From Pseudomonas sp. FP453 (lineage in GTDB: Bacteria > Pseudomonadota > Gammaproteobacteria > Pseudomonadales > Pseudomonadaceae): a stretch of DNA of 64,000 bases. The position numbers and the translations under genes are program-made. Below are positions 9,820-17,814 of the stretch, piece by piece. Location of the stretch: positions 5,894,501 through 5,958,500 of the forward strand of contig NZ_CP117435.1 of assembly GCF_030687495.1 (NCBI RefSeq), in the 5' to 3' direction. Below the pieces are notes generated by a model. That model was not told the origin of the DNA, did no database searches, and saw only the letters and a program-made list of their open reading frames with translations. Positions within the stretch are counted from its first letter, which is position 1. The number at the start of each line of letters is the position of its first letter.

Positions 9820-10233
9820 CTAAACCGGCTTGGCGCCCATGAGCCCCGCAATCGCCACAAACCCCACCAGGCTGACCACCGCCAGCACCAGGGTGAAATT
9901 CAAGCTACCACCCTCGCCCTTACGCAGACGATTAAGCCGCGCCACCAACCAGAACCACGCCAGCGCCGCCACGGTGTAGAGCAGGCTGGAACCCAGAATC
10001 CACGTCTGCCCCAGCGGCCAGCCAACCAAATGCACCAGCCACCAGCCGGTAAACGGCATGCTGACCACGCAAATCCCCATCAATAACCACACAAACACCC
10101 ACGGGCGCTGCACGGTGACCGCCGGGCCGGCGCTGCGTTTGCGCCAGGCCAGCAGCGCCAGGCCCAGGCCGCTGAGCAGCAGCAACACCGTCGCCGCAAT
10201 GTGGATAACTTTCAGGGTGATCAGGGTTTCCAT
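9820..10233 (-). CDS. DUF2269 family integral membrane protein
   Basis: A 137-residue protein with four predicted membrane helices at about residues 5-28, 43-70, 80-98 and 112-132, and a basic loop (RLNRLRKGEG) between the last two. It begins METLITLKVIHIAATVLLL, matching the DUF2269 pattern as I know it. No catalytic motif is visible and the function is unknown. It is on the same strand as ilvA, 41 bp downstream of its stop, so co-transcription is possible. Confidence 0.72.
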   Translation of the reverse strand: METLITLKVIHIAATVLLLLSGLGLALLAWRKRSAGPAVTVQRPWVFVWLLMGICVVSMPFTGWWLVHLVGWPLGQTWILGSSLLYTVAALAWFWLVARLNRLRKGEGGSLNFTLVLAVVSLVGFVAIAGLMGAKPV

Positions 10234-10274
10234 CTCTCGTATTCCTTAAAGGCCGCCCCAATCAGCGTAGTCGC

Positions 10275-11789
10275 TCAACCGAGGAACAGTTTGTAGGCCG
10301 GGTTATCGCTTTCATCCCAGTACGGGTAGCCGATGGCTTCCAGGGCTGCCGGCACCAGGTGACGCTCGTTCGCCGGCACTTGCAGGCCAGCGACCACACG
10401 GCCGTCAGCTGCGCCGTGGTTGCGATAGTGGAACATCGAGATGTTCCAGCGCCCGCCTAATTTGTTAAGAAAGTTGAACAACGCCCCCGGGCGTTCCGGG
10501 AATTCGAAGCGGAACACCACTTCATTGCTGACGTGCGCCGCATGGCCGCCGACCATATGGCGGATGTGCAGCTTGGCCAGCTCATTCTCGGTCAGGTCCA
10601 GCACCGGGAAACCCTGCTCGGTCAGGCTGGCGATCAGCGCGCTGCGGGGGTCGGTGTCGGGGTGGGTCTGCACGCCGACAAAGATGTGCGCCTCGCTGCC
10701 GGAGTGGAAACGGTAGTTGAATTCGGTGATCTGGCGCTTGCCCACGGCCTCGCAGAACGCCTTGAAGCTGCCGGGCTTCTCGGGAATGGTCACGGCGATG
10801 ATCGCTTCGCGGCCTTCACCCAGCTCGGCGCGCTCCGCCACATGGCGCAGGCGGTCGAAGTTGACGTTGGCGCCGGAGTCGATGGCCACCAGGGTCTGGC
10901 CGGTGACGCCACGAGTTTCCACGTATTTCTTGATCCCCGCCACGCCCAGCGCGCCCGCAGGCTCGGTGATGGAGCGGGTGTCGTCGTAGATGTCCTTGAT
11001 CGCCGCACAGATTTCATCGGTGCTCACGGTGATCACTTCGTCGACATAGTCTTTGCAGATATCAAACGTGTGCTGGCCGATCTGCGCCACCGCCACGCCG
11101 TCGGCAAAGATCCCCACCGTCGGCAACACCACGCGCTCACCCGCGGCCATGGCGGCTTGCAGGCAGTTGGAGTCGTCCGGCTCGACGCCGATGATCTTGA
11201 TCTCCGGGCGCAGGTATTTCACGTACGCCGCGATCCCGGCGATCAGCCCGCCGCCGCCCACCGGGACAAAAATCGCGTCCAGAGGCCCCGGATGCTGGCG
11301 CAGGATTTCCATCGCCACGGTGCCCTGCCCGGCAATGGTGTGCGGATCGTCGTAAGGGTGGATGTAGACGTAACCCTTTTCGTCGACCAGCTTCAGCGAA
11401 TAGGCCAGGGCTTCCGGGAAGGAATCGCCATGCAGCACCACTTTGCCGCCACGGGAGCGCACGCCTTCGACCTTGATCTCCGGGGTGGTCTTGGGCATCA
11501 CGATGGTGGCTTTGACCCCCAGCACCTTGGCCGCCAGGGCCAGGCCCTGGGCATGGTTGCCCGCCGAAGCCGTGACCACGCCGCGCGCACGCTCTTCGCT
11601 GCTCAGTTGAGTCAGCTTGTTATAGGCGCCGCGAATCTTGAACGAGAACACCGGCTGCAAGTCTTCACGCTTGAGCCAGACCCTATTGCCCAGCCGCTCG
11701 GAGAGCTGGCGGGCGGTCTGCAGGGGAGTTTCTACGGCAACGTCGTAAACGCGCGAGGTGAGAATCTTTTTGACGTACTGTTCAAGCAT
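10275..11789 (-). CDS. ilvA: Biosynthetic threonine ammonia-lyase (threonine deaminase)
   Basis: PLP enzyme that converts threonine to 2-oxobutanoate, the committed step of isoleucine synthesis. It has 504 residues. The PLP lysine is in FSFKIRGAYNKL at about 51, the phosphate-cradling SAGNHAQG is near 78, and the VPVGGGGLIAG loop follows near 180. Two ACT-like allosteric domains fill roughly residues 325-504, the long isoleucine-regulated form. ATG at 11787-11789 was chosen because MLEQYVKKIL is the family N-terminus; the open frame extends 51 residues further without similarity. It is divergent from rpiA. Confidence 0.96.
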   Translation of the reverse strand: MLEQYVKKILTSRVYDVAVETPLQTARQLSERLGNRVWLKREDLQPVFSFKIRGAYNKLTQLSSEERARGVVTASAGNHAQGLALAAKVLGVKATIVMPKTTPEIKVEGVRSRGGKVVLHGDSFPEALAYSLKLVDEKGYVYIHPYDDPHTIAGQGTVAMEILRQHPGPLDAIFVPVGGGGLIAGIAAYVKYLRPEIKIIGVEPDDSNCLQAAMAAGERVVLPTVGIFADGVAVAQIGQHTFDICKDYVDEVITVSTDEICAAIKDIYDDTRSITEPAGALGVAGIKKYVETRGVTGQTLVAIDSGANVNFDRLRHVAERAELGEGREAIIAVTIPEKPGSFKAFCEAVGKRQITEFNYRFHSGSEAHIFVGVQTHPDTDPRSALIASLTEQGFPVLDLTENELAKLHIRHMVGGHAAHVSNEVVFRFEFPERPGALFNFLNKLGGRWNISMFHYRNHGAADGRVVAGLQVPANERHLVPAALEAIGYPYWDESDNPAYKLFLG

Positions 11790-11927
11790 CGGCGGGCTTC
11801 TACTTTCACGGTTTGGCAGGGCCAAGGAGTCTAACCCGGCTTTTAGCCGGGCGACCACACGAATCCCGAGGTTTTGTTGGGTTATACTCGCGCCCCTCGA
11901 TAACTCCCCGCCCGTTCCGGAGCCCGC

Positions 11928-12599
11928 ATGACCCAGGATCAACTCAAACAGGCAGTGGCCCAGGCCGCCGTCGATTTAATCCTTCCCAAACTCGACGATA
12001 AAAGCATCGTCGGTGTCGGCACCGGCTCCACCGCCAACTGCTTCATCGACGCACTGGCCCAGCACAAGGGCGCATTTGACGGCGCCGTGGCCAGCTCCGA
12101 AGCCACCGCCGCCCGCCTCAAGGGCCATGGCATTCCGGTGTACGAGCTCAACACCGTGAGCGACCTGGAGTTCTACGTCGACGGCGCCGATGAAAGCGAC
12201 GCGCACCTGAACCTGATCAAAGGCGGCGGCGCGGCCCTGACCCGCGAGAAGATCGTCGCGGCCGTGGCCAAGACCTTTATCTGCATCGCCGACGCCAGCA
12301 AGCTGGTGCCCGTCCTCGGTGCCTTCCCGCTGCCGGTGGAAGTGATCCCGATGGCCCGCAGCCACGTGGCCCGCGAGCTGGTGAAACTGGGCGGCGACCC
12401 GGTGTACCGCGAAGGCGTGTTGACCGACAACGGCAACATCATCCTCGACGTGTTCAACATGCAGATCACCAACCCGGTGGAGCTGGAAACCCAGATCAAT
12501 GCCATCGTCGGCGTGGTCACCAATGGTTTGTTCGCTGCGCGTCCGGCTGACGTGCTGCTGCTGGGCACTGCCGAAGGTGTGAAAACCCTCAAGGCCTAA
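11928..12599 (+). CDS. rpiA: Ribose-5-phosphate isomerase A
   Basis: Interconverts ribose 5-phosphate and ribulose 5-phosphate in the pentose phosphate pathway. The 223-residue protein has [15 protein letters not shown] near residue 25, the catalytic DGADE motif near 84 and [14 protein letters not shown] near 97. Length and motifs fit the family exactly. It is divergent from ilvA with 138 bp between starts. A nested REP pair follows the stop by about 20 bp. Confidence 0.97.
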   Translation: MTQDQLKQAVAQAAVDLILPKLDDKSIVGVGTGSTANCFIDALAQHKGAFDGAVASSEATAARLKGHGIPVYELNTVSDLEFYVDGADESDAHLNLIKGGGAALTREKIVAAVAKTFICIADASKLVPVLGAFPLPVEVIPMARSHVARELVKLGGDPVYREGVLTDNGNIILDVFNMQITNPVELETQINAIVGVVTNGLFAARPADVLLLGTAEGVKTLKA

Positions 12600-12620
12600 G
12601 GCTCACGGCCTTGCTGGGAG

Positions 12621-12739
12621 TGTGGGAGCTGGCTTGTGTGGGAGCTGGCTTGCCTGCGATAGCATCACCTCGGTCCAACTGATACACCGAGTTGTCCGCA
12701 TCGCAGGCAAGCCAGCTCCCACATAAACCAGCTCCCACA
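12621..12739. repeat. Nested REP pair (GAGCTGG core, spacer type B)
   Basis: A complete inverted REP pair with spacer gatagcatcacctcggtcca is flanked by extra half-copies: an additional gtgggagctggctt at the left edge and aaaccagctcccaca at the right. The result is a palindrome within a palindrome. It lies downstream of rpiA. Confidence 0.85.
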
Positions 12740-12980
12740 TTTGTTTCCATTGTCCAAAAGCTCCATGTAACAAAAACGCTACCTTTCGCAGCACCCCTCG
12801 CCAAAATCGTGCGCCAAGTCACGACACTCAACACCGCCGCTGGTATCAAATCCGTTACAAATTACAGCCAGGCGACTCGCCCGTTTAACAATGCGCCAAT
12901 TCACAATCGCCCAGGGAATGAGGCGCACATTGTGCAAAGGGTCTCGGCTTGAACATCCCCATCACCTCAAGGAAGACCTT
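12740..12980. other. Non-coding leader upstream of aaaA
   Basis: About 240 bp between the REP block and the aaaA start. It is comparatively AT-rich (for example taacaaaaacgctacc and ccgttacaaattacag) and presumably holds the aaaA promoter. I see no convincing sigma-factor box, riboswitch or small gene. An in-frame ATG at 12891 is a possible but less likely aaaA start. Confidence 0.4.
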
Positions 12981-14927
12981 GTGATAAAGCCCCTAGCCCT
13001 TGTTATCAGCGCGGCCTGCGCCCTGTTGCCGACTCACCTGCTGGCCTACGACTACGGCGAGCACGCCAACACCACCCTGGAAAAACTCATCAACGACTAC
13101 CCCGGCCGTTATCGCGGCACGGCCAACTTCGCCGGGGCTGCCGATTGGATGCAGAGCCAGATGGGTACGGCCTACAGCATCAGTCGCCAGGATTTCACCT
13201 GGAACAGCGGCAGTCGCGCATCGCAAAACGTGGTGGCCTACGCCGCCGGCAGCAAACCGCAGTACGTGGTGATTGGCGCACACTTCGATACCTTCTTCGG
13301 CCGCCCGACCCTCCAAGGCCTGGACGACAACGGCTCCGGCGCCAGCGTGCTGACGGAAGTGGCGAAGAACCTCGGCGGCCTGCAACTGGAAAACGGCTTG
13401 CAGATCGTCGGCTTTGGCGCCGAAGAAGAAGGCCTGCGCGGCTCCAAGGCCTTTGTCGCGTCGTTGAGCGCCAGCCAGCGCGCGAACATGCTGGCGATGA
13501 TCAACCTCGACAGCCTGATCACCGGCGACATGATGTACGCCCACGCCGGCCAGAACAGCACCGCCAACCCGGCCTTGGCGTCGTTGCGCGAGCACACCTT
13601 CCAGATCGCCAAGGAATTGAACATCCCGCTGTTCACCAACCCCGGCCTGGACCCGCAATACCCCAAAGGCACCGGCTGCTGCAGCGATGGCGAGCCCTTC
13701 GAGCCGCTGAACATCCCGATCCTTTATATAGAAGCCACCAACTGGGAACTGGGCGACCTCGACGGCTACACCCAGACCGACAACCCGAAGATCCCCGGTG
13801 GCTCGACCTGGCACGACCCCGCCGAAGATAACAAGGCCGTGCTCACCGACGCTTTCGGCCAGGCGCGCATCGACCAGCGCCTGCGCGACTATTCGCGCCT
13901 GCTCAGCCGCCTCGTGCTGGAATTGACCAACGCCGACCTGATGGCCTCCACCGCCTCCGGCGGCGCCGTCGCACGCAATATGCAGGACAACCTGCAACGC
14001 CAGCACCAAGCCATGGTGCGCCTGCATGACCGGCGCTGGCTGACCTTGCAGTCGGCCAGCCGCGAGGCGGGCAGCTTTGATGGCGAGATCGGCGTGGACG
14101 GCGAATACAACCCGGACAGCGGCTTCGACAACGCCCCCAACCCCGAAGCGCGACGCGTGGGCCTGCATGCGCTGGGCGACTATCAACTGACCCCGAGCCT
14201 GAACCTCGGCGCCAGCCTCAGCTACCTCAATGGCCGCGACAAGCTTGAGCACCGCGGCAAACTCGACAGCGACACCTGGCAAGCCGCGGCCTATGCCCTG
14301 CTCAACGATGGCGGCCCGAGCTGGCTGGCCGGCGACCTGAGCATCGGCCACAGCCGCTTCGAGTCCAAGCGCAACCTGCTGATCCAGGCCAATGGCGGAC
14401 CGATCCTGCTCAACCAGCAACTGACCGGCAACACCGACGCCCTGACCCTGGGCGCGCGCGTGCTCGGCGGTTACGACTTTGACTTCGGCGCGATCAAGAG
14501 CGGGCCTTTCGCCGGCCTGGATTACAGCCACTCGCGTATCGACAAATTCCGCGAAAAGCAGGACCTGCGCACGGCCCTGACCTATGAGGAACAGTCTTTC
14601 GATTCCCTGGAAGCCAGCCTCGGCTGGCGTGTGCGCGGCGCCGTCGCCCTGCCCTACGGCCTCAATCTGATGCCTTACGGCGACATCGCCTGGGTCAAGG
14701 AGCTGGGCGACGGCCGCCTGGACGACCTGCAACTGACCGCCCGCGCCGACAGCCAGGCGCGCACCGCCAAGCTGGGTTCAGCGGACAAGAGTTTTGGGCG
14801 TGCGCAAGTCGGCAGCCAACTGGCGATCACCCCGCAACTGGGCGTGTTTGCCGAGGTCAATGGCCGCCTGGGCCACAGCGAAGGCAGCCAGACCGGCTAC
14901 TCGCTGGGGGTGCAATGGATGTTCTGA
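12981..14927 (+). CDS. aaaA: Autotransporter M28-family aminopeptidase (AaaA-like)
   Basis: Surface-displayed zinc aminopeptidase; in P. aeruginosa the orthologue AaaA releases N-terminal arginine. The 648-residue protein has a signal peptide ending near THLLA-YD. The M28 peptidase domain has ligand candidates His in GAHFDT (about 101), Asp in GLDDNGSG (about 115), Glu in GAEEEG (about 148), Asp in INLDSL and His in STWHDP. A C-terminal autotransporter beta-barrel (about 390-648) ends with phenylalanine (GVQWMF). I place the start at GTG 12981, with AAGGA 7 bases upstream, directly before the signal sequence. P. aeruginosa aaaA also neighbours rpiA. Its stop abuts the stop of the convergent next gene. 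Confidence 0.9.
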   Translation: MIKPLALVISAACALLPTHLLAYDYGEHANTTLEKLINDYPGRYRGTANFAGAADWMQSQMGTAYSISRQDFTWNSGSRASQNVVAYAAGSKPQYVVIGAHFDTFFGRPTLQGLDDNGSGASVLTEVAKNLGGLQLENGLQIVGFGAEEEGLRGSKAFVASLSASQRANMLAMINLDSLITGDMMYAHAGQNSTANPALASLREHTFQIAKELNIPLFTNPGLDPQYPKGTGCCSDGEPFEPLNIPILYIEATNWELGDLDGYTQTDNPKIPGGSTWHDPAEDNKAVLTDAFGQARIDQRLRDYSRLLSRLVLELTNADLMASTASGGAVARNMQDNLQRQHQAMVRLHDRRWLTLQSASREAGSFDGEIGVDGEYNPDSGFDNAPNPEARRVGLHALGDYQLTPSLNLGASLSYLNGRDKLEHRGKLDSDTWQAAAYALLNDGGPSWLAGDLSIGHSRFESKRNLLIQANGGPILLNQQLTGNTDALTLGARVLGGYDFDFGAIKSGPFAGLDYSHSRIDKFREKQDLRTALTYEEQSFDSLEASLGWRVRGAVALPYGLNLMPYGDIAWVKELGDGRLDDLQLTARADSQARTAKLGSADKSFGRAQVGSQLAITPQLGVFAEVNGRLGHSEGSQTGYSLGVQWMF

Positions 14928-15836
14928 TCAGGGCTTCTTGAACACGTAGAACAAGTTCGGCTCACTGGTCAGGTACAACGTACCGTCATCGTCCATGGCG
15001 ATCCCTTCGGCCTGCGGCACACGTTTTTTCAGGCCATGGCGCCCGTTGAGCAGCGACAAACTGCTCAACGGGCGACCGTCGATATCCAATTCCAGCACCA
15101 GGAACGACTCATCCGACAGCGCCAGCAGATGGCCGCTGCGCTCATCGTATTGCAGGCTCGACAGGTCACGCACAAACAACCCGGCATCGCGCTTGGGGTT
15201 GTTGACCACGTGCACCGAGTAGGTCTTTTCCGGTTTGAAATGGGGAAACCCGTGGATCTCGTAGATCAGCATCGGGTCGCGCTCCTTGGCCACGAACAGG
15301 CGCTTGCCCACCGAGTCGTAGGCCAGGCCTTCAAAGCCCTTGTTGCCGCCCACGTGCAAGCCCAGGGTCATCTGTTCCGCGTCCGCGGCGTCGAGGAACT
15401 CGGTGTCGTCGTCCACATGCACCTTGATCAGCCGCTGCTGGCGTTCATCGCTGATCACATAGATGCCTTCGCTGATGAACTCGACCGCCTCGGCATCGCC
15501 AAAGCCCACCAGGGCAATGCGCCGCAGGATCTTGCCGTCCAGCGACAGCTCGATCAGCTCGGGGTTTTTATTGGTGACGGTAAACAGGCTTTTGCGCACG
15601 GGGTCGAAGGTCAGCGCCGACACGTCGCTGTCGAGGCCCTCGATGACCTGGGCTTCAAGGACGACGCGGTAATCGGCCAGGCCAATCGAGGCCTCGCCGA
15701 CAGGCTGGCGCCACGCCTGGAGGTTGAACCAGGCGCGCTCGAACAGGCGAAAGTGTTGCGCAACGACCCCGGCGCTGATCAGGACGATCAGCGCAAGCGT
15801 GAAAATGATGGGTTTGGGGCGGACAAGTCGGCGCAT
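14928..15836 (-). CDS. SdiA-regulated domain protein, copy 1 (YjiK-like)
   Basis: A 302-residue protein with one N-terminal membrane anchor (about residues 10-28), then a predicted periplasmic beta-propeller-like domain with repeated motifs such as SALTFDPVRKSLFTVTNKNP and GFEGLAYDSVGKRLFVAKE. It ends AEGIAMDDDGTLYLTSEPNLFYVFKKP. Family members are predicted to be extracytoplasmic, possibly calcium-binding, and of unknown function. Its stop codon (tca at 14928-14930) directly abuts the aaaA stop. It is a paralogue of the next gene, 120 bp upstream on the same strand. Confidence 0.85.
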   Translation of the reverse strand: MRRLVRPKPIIFTLALIVLISAGVVAQHFRLFERAWFNLQAWRQPVGEASIGLADYRVVLEAQVIEGLDSDVSALTFDPVRKSLFTVTNKNPELIELSLDGKILRRIALVGFGDAEAVEFISEGIYVISDERQQRLIKVHVDDDTEFLDAADAEQMTLGLHVGGNKGFEGLAYDSVGKRLFVAKERDPMLIYEIHGFPHFKPEKTYSVHVVNNPKRDAGLFVRDLSSLQYDERSGHLLALSDESFLVLELDIDGRPLSSLSLLNGRHGLKKRVPQAEGIAMDDDGTLYLTSEPNLFYVFKKP

Positions 15837-15956
15837 CGGGCGTGCTCAAAGTCAAAAGTGGCGCATGAATATCACGCCCGTCTGAATTTAAACTTAAACA
15901 CGGCCTACTGTCTGGTGGATGCCGCTCTTAGAGAACTATCCGACGTAACCGGTGTG

Positions 15957-16883
15957 CTATTTCTGCTTTTCGAAGCGATAGAACAGATTGGGCTCACTGA
16001 CCATGTAGAGGTTGCCGTCTTCGTCCATGGTCACGCCTTCCGCCCGTGGAATGGTGTCCTTGAGCCCGTTGAAACCGCCCAGCAAGGTCATGAAGCTGAC
16101 TTGCTCGCCCTTTTCATCCAGTTCCAGCAGCAGATGGGAATCGGCCGACAGCACCAGCAAATGCCCGGTGCGTGGGTCCACCGCCAGGGCCGACAGGTTG
16201 CGCATGTCCAGTTCGGTGCTGGTCAGCTTTTGCTTGTCGCCCACCAGGGTCTGGCTGCCGTCGCTTTTCCAGGTGAACAGCGCCGGTGGACGCTCTTCAC
16301 CGAGCACGATCTGCTGGTTGCGCTTGTCCCAGGTGATGCCTTCAAAGGCTTTGTTCTGGTTTTTCGACGGGCCCAGGTCATAGCTGGGGAAATCGGCCTT
16401 GTTCAACTGGGTGGTGCTGGCATCGAGCTTGACGATGGTCAGGCTGTGTTCGCGCTCATCGACCACGGCCATCAGGCCGTTTTCCAGGACGGTCAGGCCT
16501 TCCGGGTTGCTCCAGCCGTTCAACGGCATTTTGCGCAGCACGTCGCCTTGCAGGCTCAACTCGACGAGAAACGGGTTTTTGCCCATGACGGAAAACAGGG
16601 TTTTGGTCTGCGGGTTGTAGGAGACGTCCGAAGCCTCATCCTTCTCCATCCCCGGCAACAGCTTGCCATCGATCACCGCGTGATAGTCCGGCAGCCACAC
16701 GCTCTGTTGGCGTTCGGCGGGGGTTTCGAAGCGTTCCAGCACCCACAGCACACCGCGATCGTCCCAGTGCATGGCCCAGGCCACGCCGTAGGAAATCACG
16801 CCCGCCAATAACAGCCAGGAATACCAGCGCAAGGCGAAACGCGAACGCGGCTTGGAGGTACTGCTGGGCAGGGTGACGGCCAT
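15957..16883 (-). CDS. SdiA-regulated domain protein, copy 2 (YjiK-like)
   Basis: A 308-residue paralogue of the preceding protein. It has a membrane anchor (about residues 17-36), then SDVSYNPQTKTLFSVMGKNP, FEGITWDKRNQQIVLGEERP and the shared ending AEGVTMDEDGNLYMVSEPNLFYRFEKQK. ATG at 16881-16883 was chosen because it directly precedes the basic, anchor-containing N-terminus; the frame stays open upstream through a REP sequence, which is not coding. Copies 1 and 2 are probably co-transcribed and arose by tandem duplication. Confidence 0.85.
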   Translation of the reverse strand: MAVTLPSSTSKPRSRFALRWYSWLLLAGVISYGVAWAMHWDDRGVLWVLERFETPAERQQSVWLPDYHAVIDGKLLPGMEKDEASDVSYNPQTKTLFSVMGKNPFLVELSLQGDVLRKMPLNGWSNPEGLTVLENGLMAVVDEREHSLTIVKLDASTTQLNKADFPSYDLGPSKNQNKAFEGITWDKRNQQIVLGEERPPALFTWKSDGSQTLVGDKQKLTSTELDMRNLSALAVDPRTGHLLVLSADSHLLLELDEKGEQVSFMTLLGGFNGLKDTIPRAEGVTMDEDGNLYMVSEPNLFYRFEKQK

Positions 16884-17020
16884 GGGGCGCTTATTCCGGA
16901 AAGTCAGCGTTAGGTGATAGCACAGGATCGGGAAGCCCGCGCGCAAGAGGCTGAGGATTATCCGGATGGGGTGTGAAAAAAATGCAAAGAAAAGGAGATT
17001 ACAAAGACATGGAGAACCAA

Positions 17021-17109
17021 TGTGGGAGCGGGCTTGCCCGCGATAGCGGTGGATCAGATAACACATCTGTAACTGATAGACCGCCATCGCGGGCAAGCCC
17101 GCTCCCACA
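17021..17109. repeat. REP pair (inverted, GAGCGGG core, spacer type A)
   Basis: The second REP core class: gagcgggcttgcccgcga facing its inverted copy around a spacer with gatagcggtgg and ctgatagaccgcc. It lies between the FAH-family gene and the second SdiA-regulated gene, which are on the same strand. Confidence 0.9.
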
Positions 17110-17126
17110 TTTATAACCGCGTTTCG

Positions 17127-17792
17127 TCAGCGAACCTGGCTTTCGAAGCGGTTAACGCCCGACAACTCCAGCACCAACTCATCACCCACATTCAGCGGGC
17201 CCACGCCAGCCGGGGTGCCGGTGAGGATCACGTCGCCCGCTTGCAGCGAGAAGCAACCAGCCATGTACTGGATCATCGGCACGATCGGGTTGAGCATGAT
17301 CGCGCTGTTGCCGTCCTGGCGCACTTCGCCATTGATGGTCAGGCGAATGCCGATGTCGGTCACGTCGGGGAAGGTGCTGCTGACCACGAACGGTGCGATC
17401 ACTGCCGCGCCGTCGAAGGACTTGGCGATTTCCCACGGCAGGCCCTTGGCTTTCAGCTCGGCTTGCTTGTCGCGCAGGGTCAGGTCCAGCGCCGGGGCGA
17501 AGCCGGAGATGGCATCCAGCACTTCTTCACGGCTCGGCTTGGTCGACAACGGTTTGCCGATCAGTACCGCGATTTCCGCTTCGTAATGCACCGAACCGCG
17601 CTCGGTAGGGATGGCGAAACCGCCCTCCAACGCCACCACGCAACTGCCTGGCTTGATGAACAGCAACGGTTCGGTCGGCACCGGGTTGTCCAGTTCCTTG
17701 GCATGTTCGGCGTAGTTACGCCCGATGCACACCACTTTGCCCACCGGGAAGTGGATGTTGGTGCCGTCGACATACTTGTGCTGGTAGCTCAT
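17127..17792 (-). CDS. Fumarylacetoacetate hydrolase (FAH) family protein
   Basis: A 221-residue single-domain FAH-fold enzyme. Visible motifs are VVCIGRNYAEHAKEL near 20-34, the metal-ligand region SVHYEAEIAVLIGKP near 67-82, and GDVILTGTPAGVGPL near 190. Relatives include oxaloacetate decarboxylases, acylpyruvate hydrolases (YcgM) and 2-keto-acid hydratases; the substrate cannot be decided from sequence alone. It follows the 2-hydroxyglutarate dehydrogenase gene by 22 bp on the same strand, so an operon handling 2-oxo acids is plausible. Confidence 0.9.
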   Translation of the reverse strand: MSYQHKYVDGTNIHFPVGKVVCIGRNYAEHAKELDNPVPTEPLLFIKPGSCVVALEGGFAIPTERGSVHYEAEIAVLIGKPLSTKPSREEVLDAISGFAPALDLTLRDKQAELKAKGLPWEIAKSFDGAAVIAPFVVSSTFPDVTDIGIRLTINGEVRQDGNSAIMLNPIVPMIQYMAGCFSLQAGDVILTGTPAGVGPLNVGDELVLELSGVNRFESQVR

Positions 17793-17814
17793 GGAACGAC
17801 TCCTTCAGGGGCGA

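Noticed and set aside
10533..11834. 433-residue plus-strand frame opposite ilvA
   Set aside because: Antisense shadow; threonine deaminase on the minus strand is complete.
12993..14732. 579-residue minus-strand frame opposite aaaA
   Set aside because: Ala/Val/Gly-rich shadow; the plus strand has a signal peptide, peptidase motifs and an autotransporter barrel.
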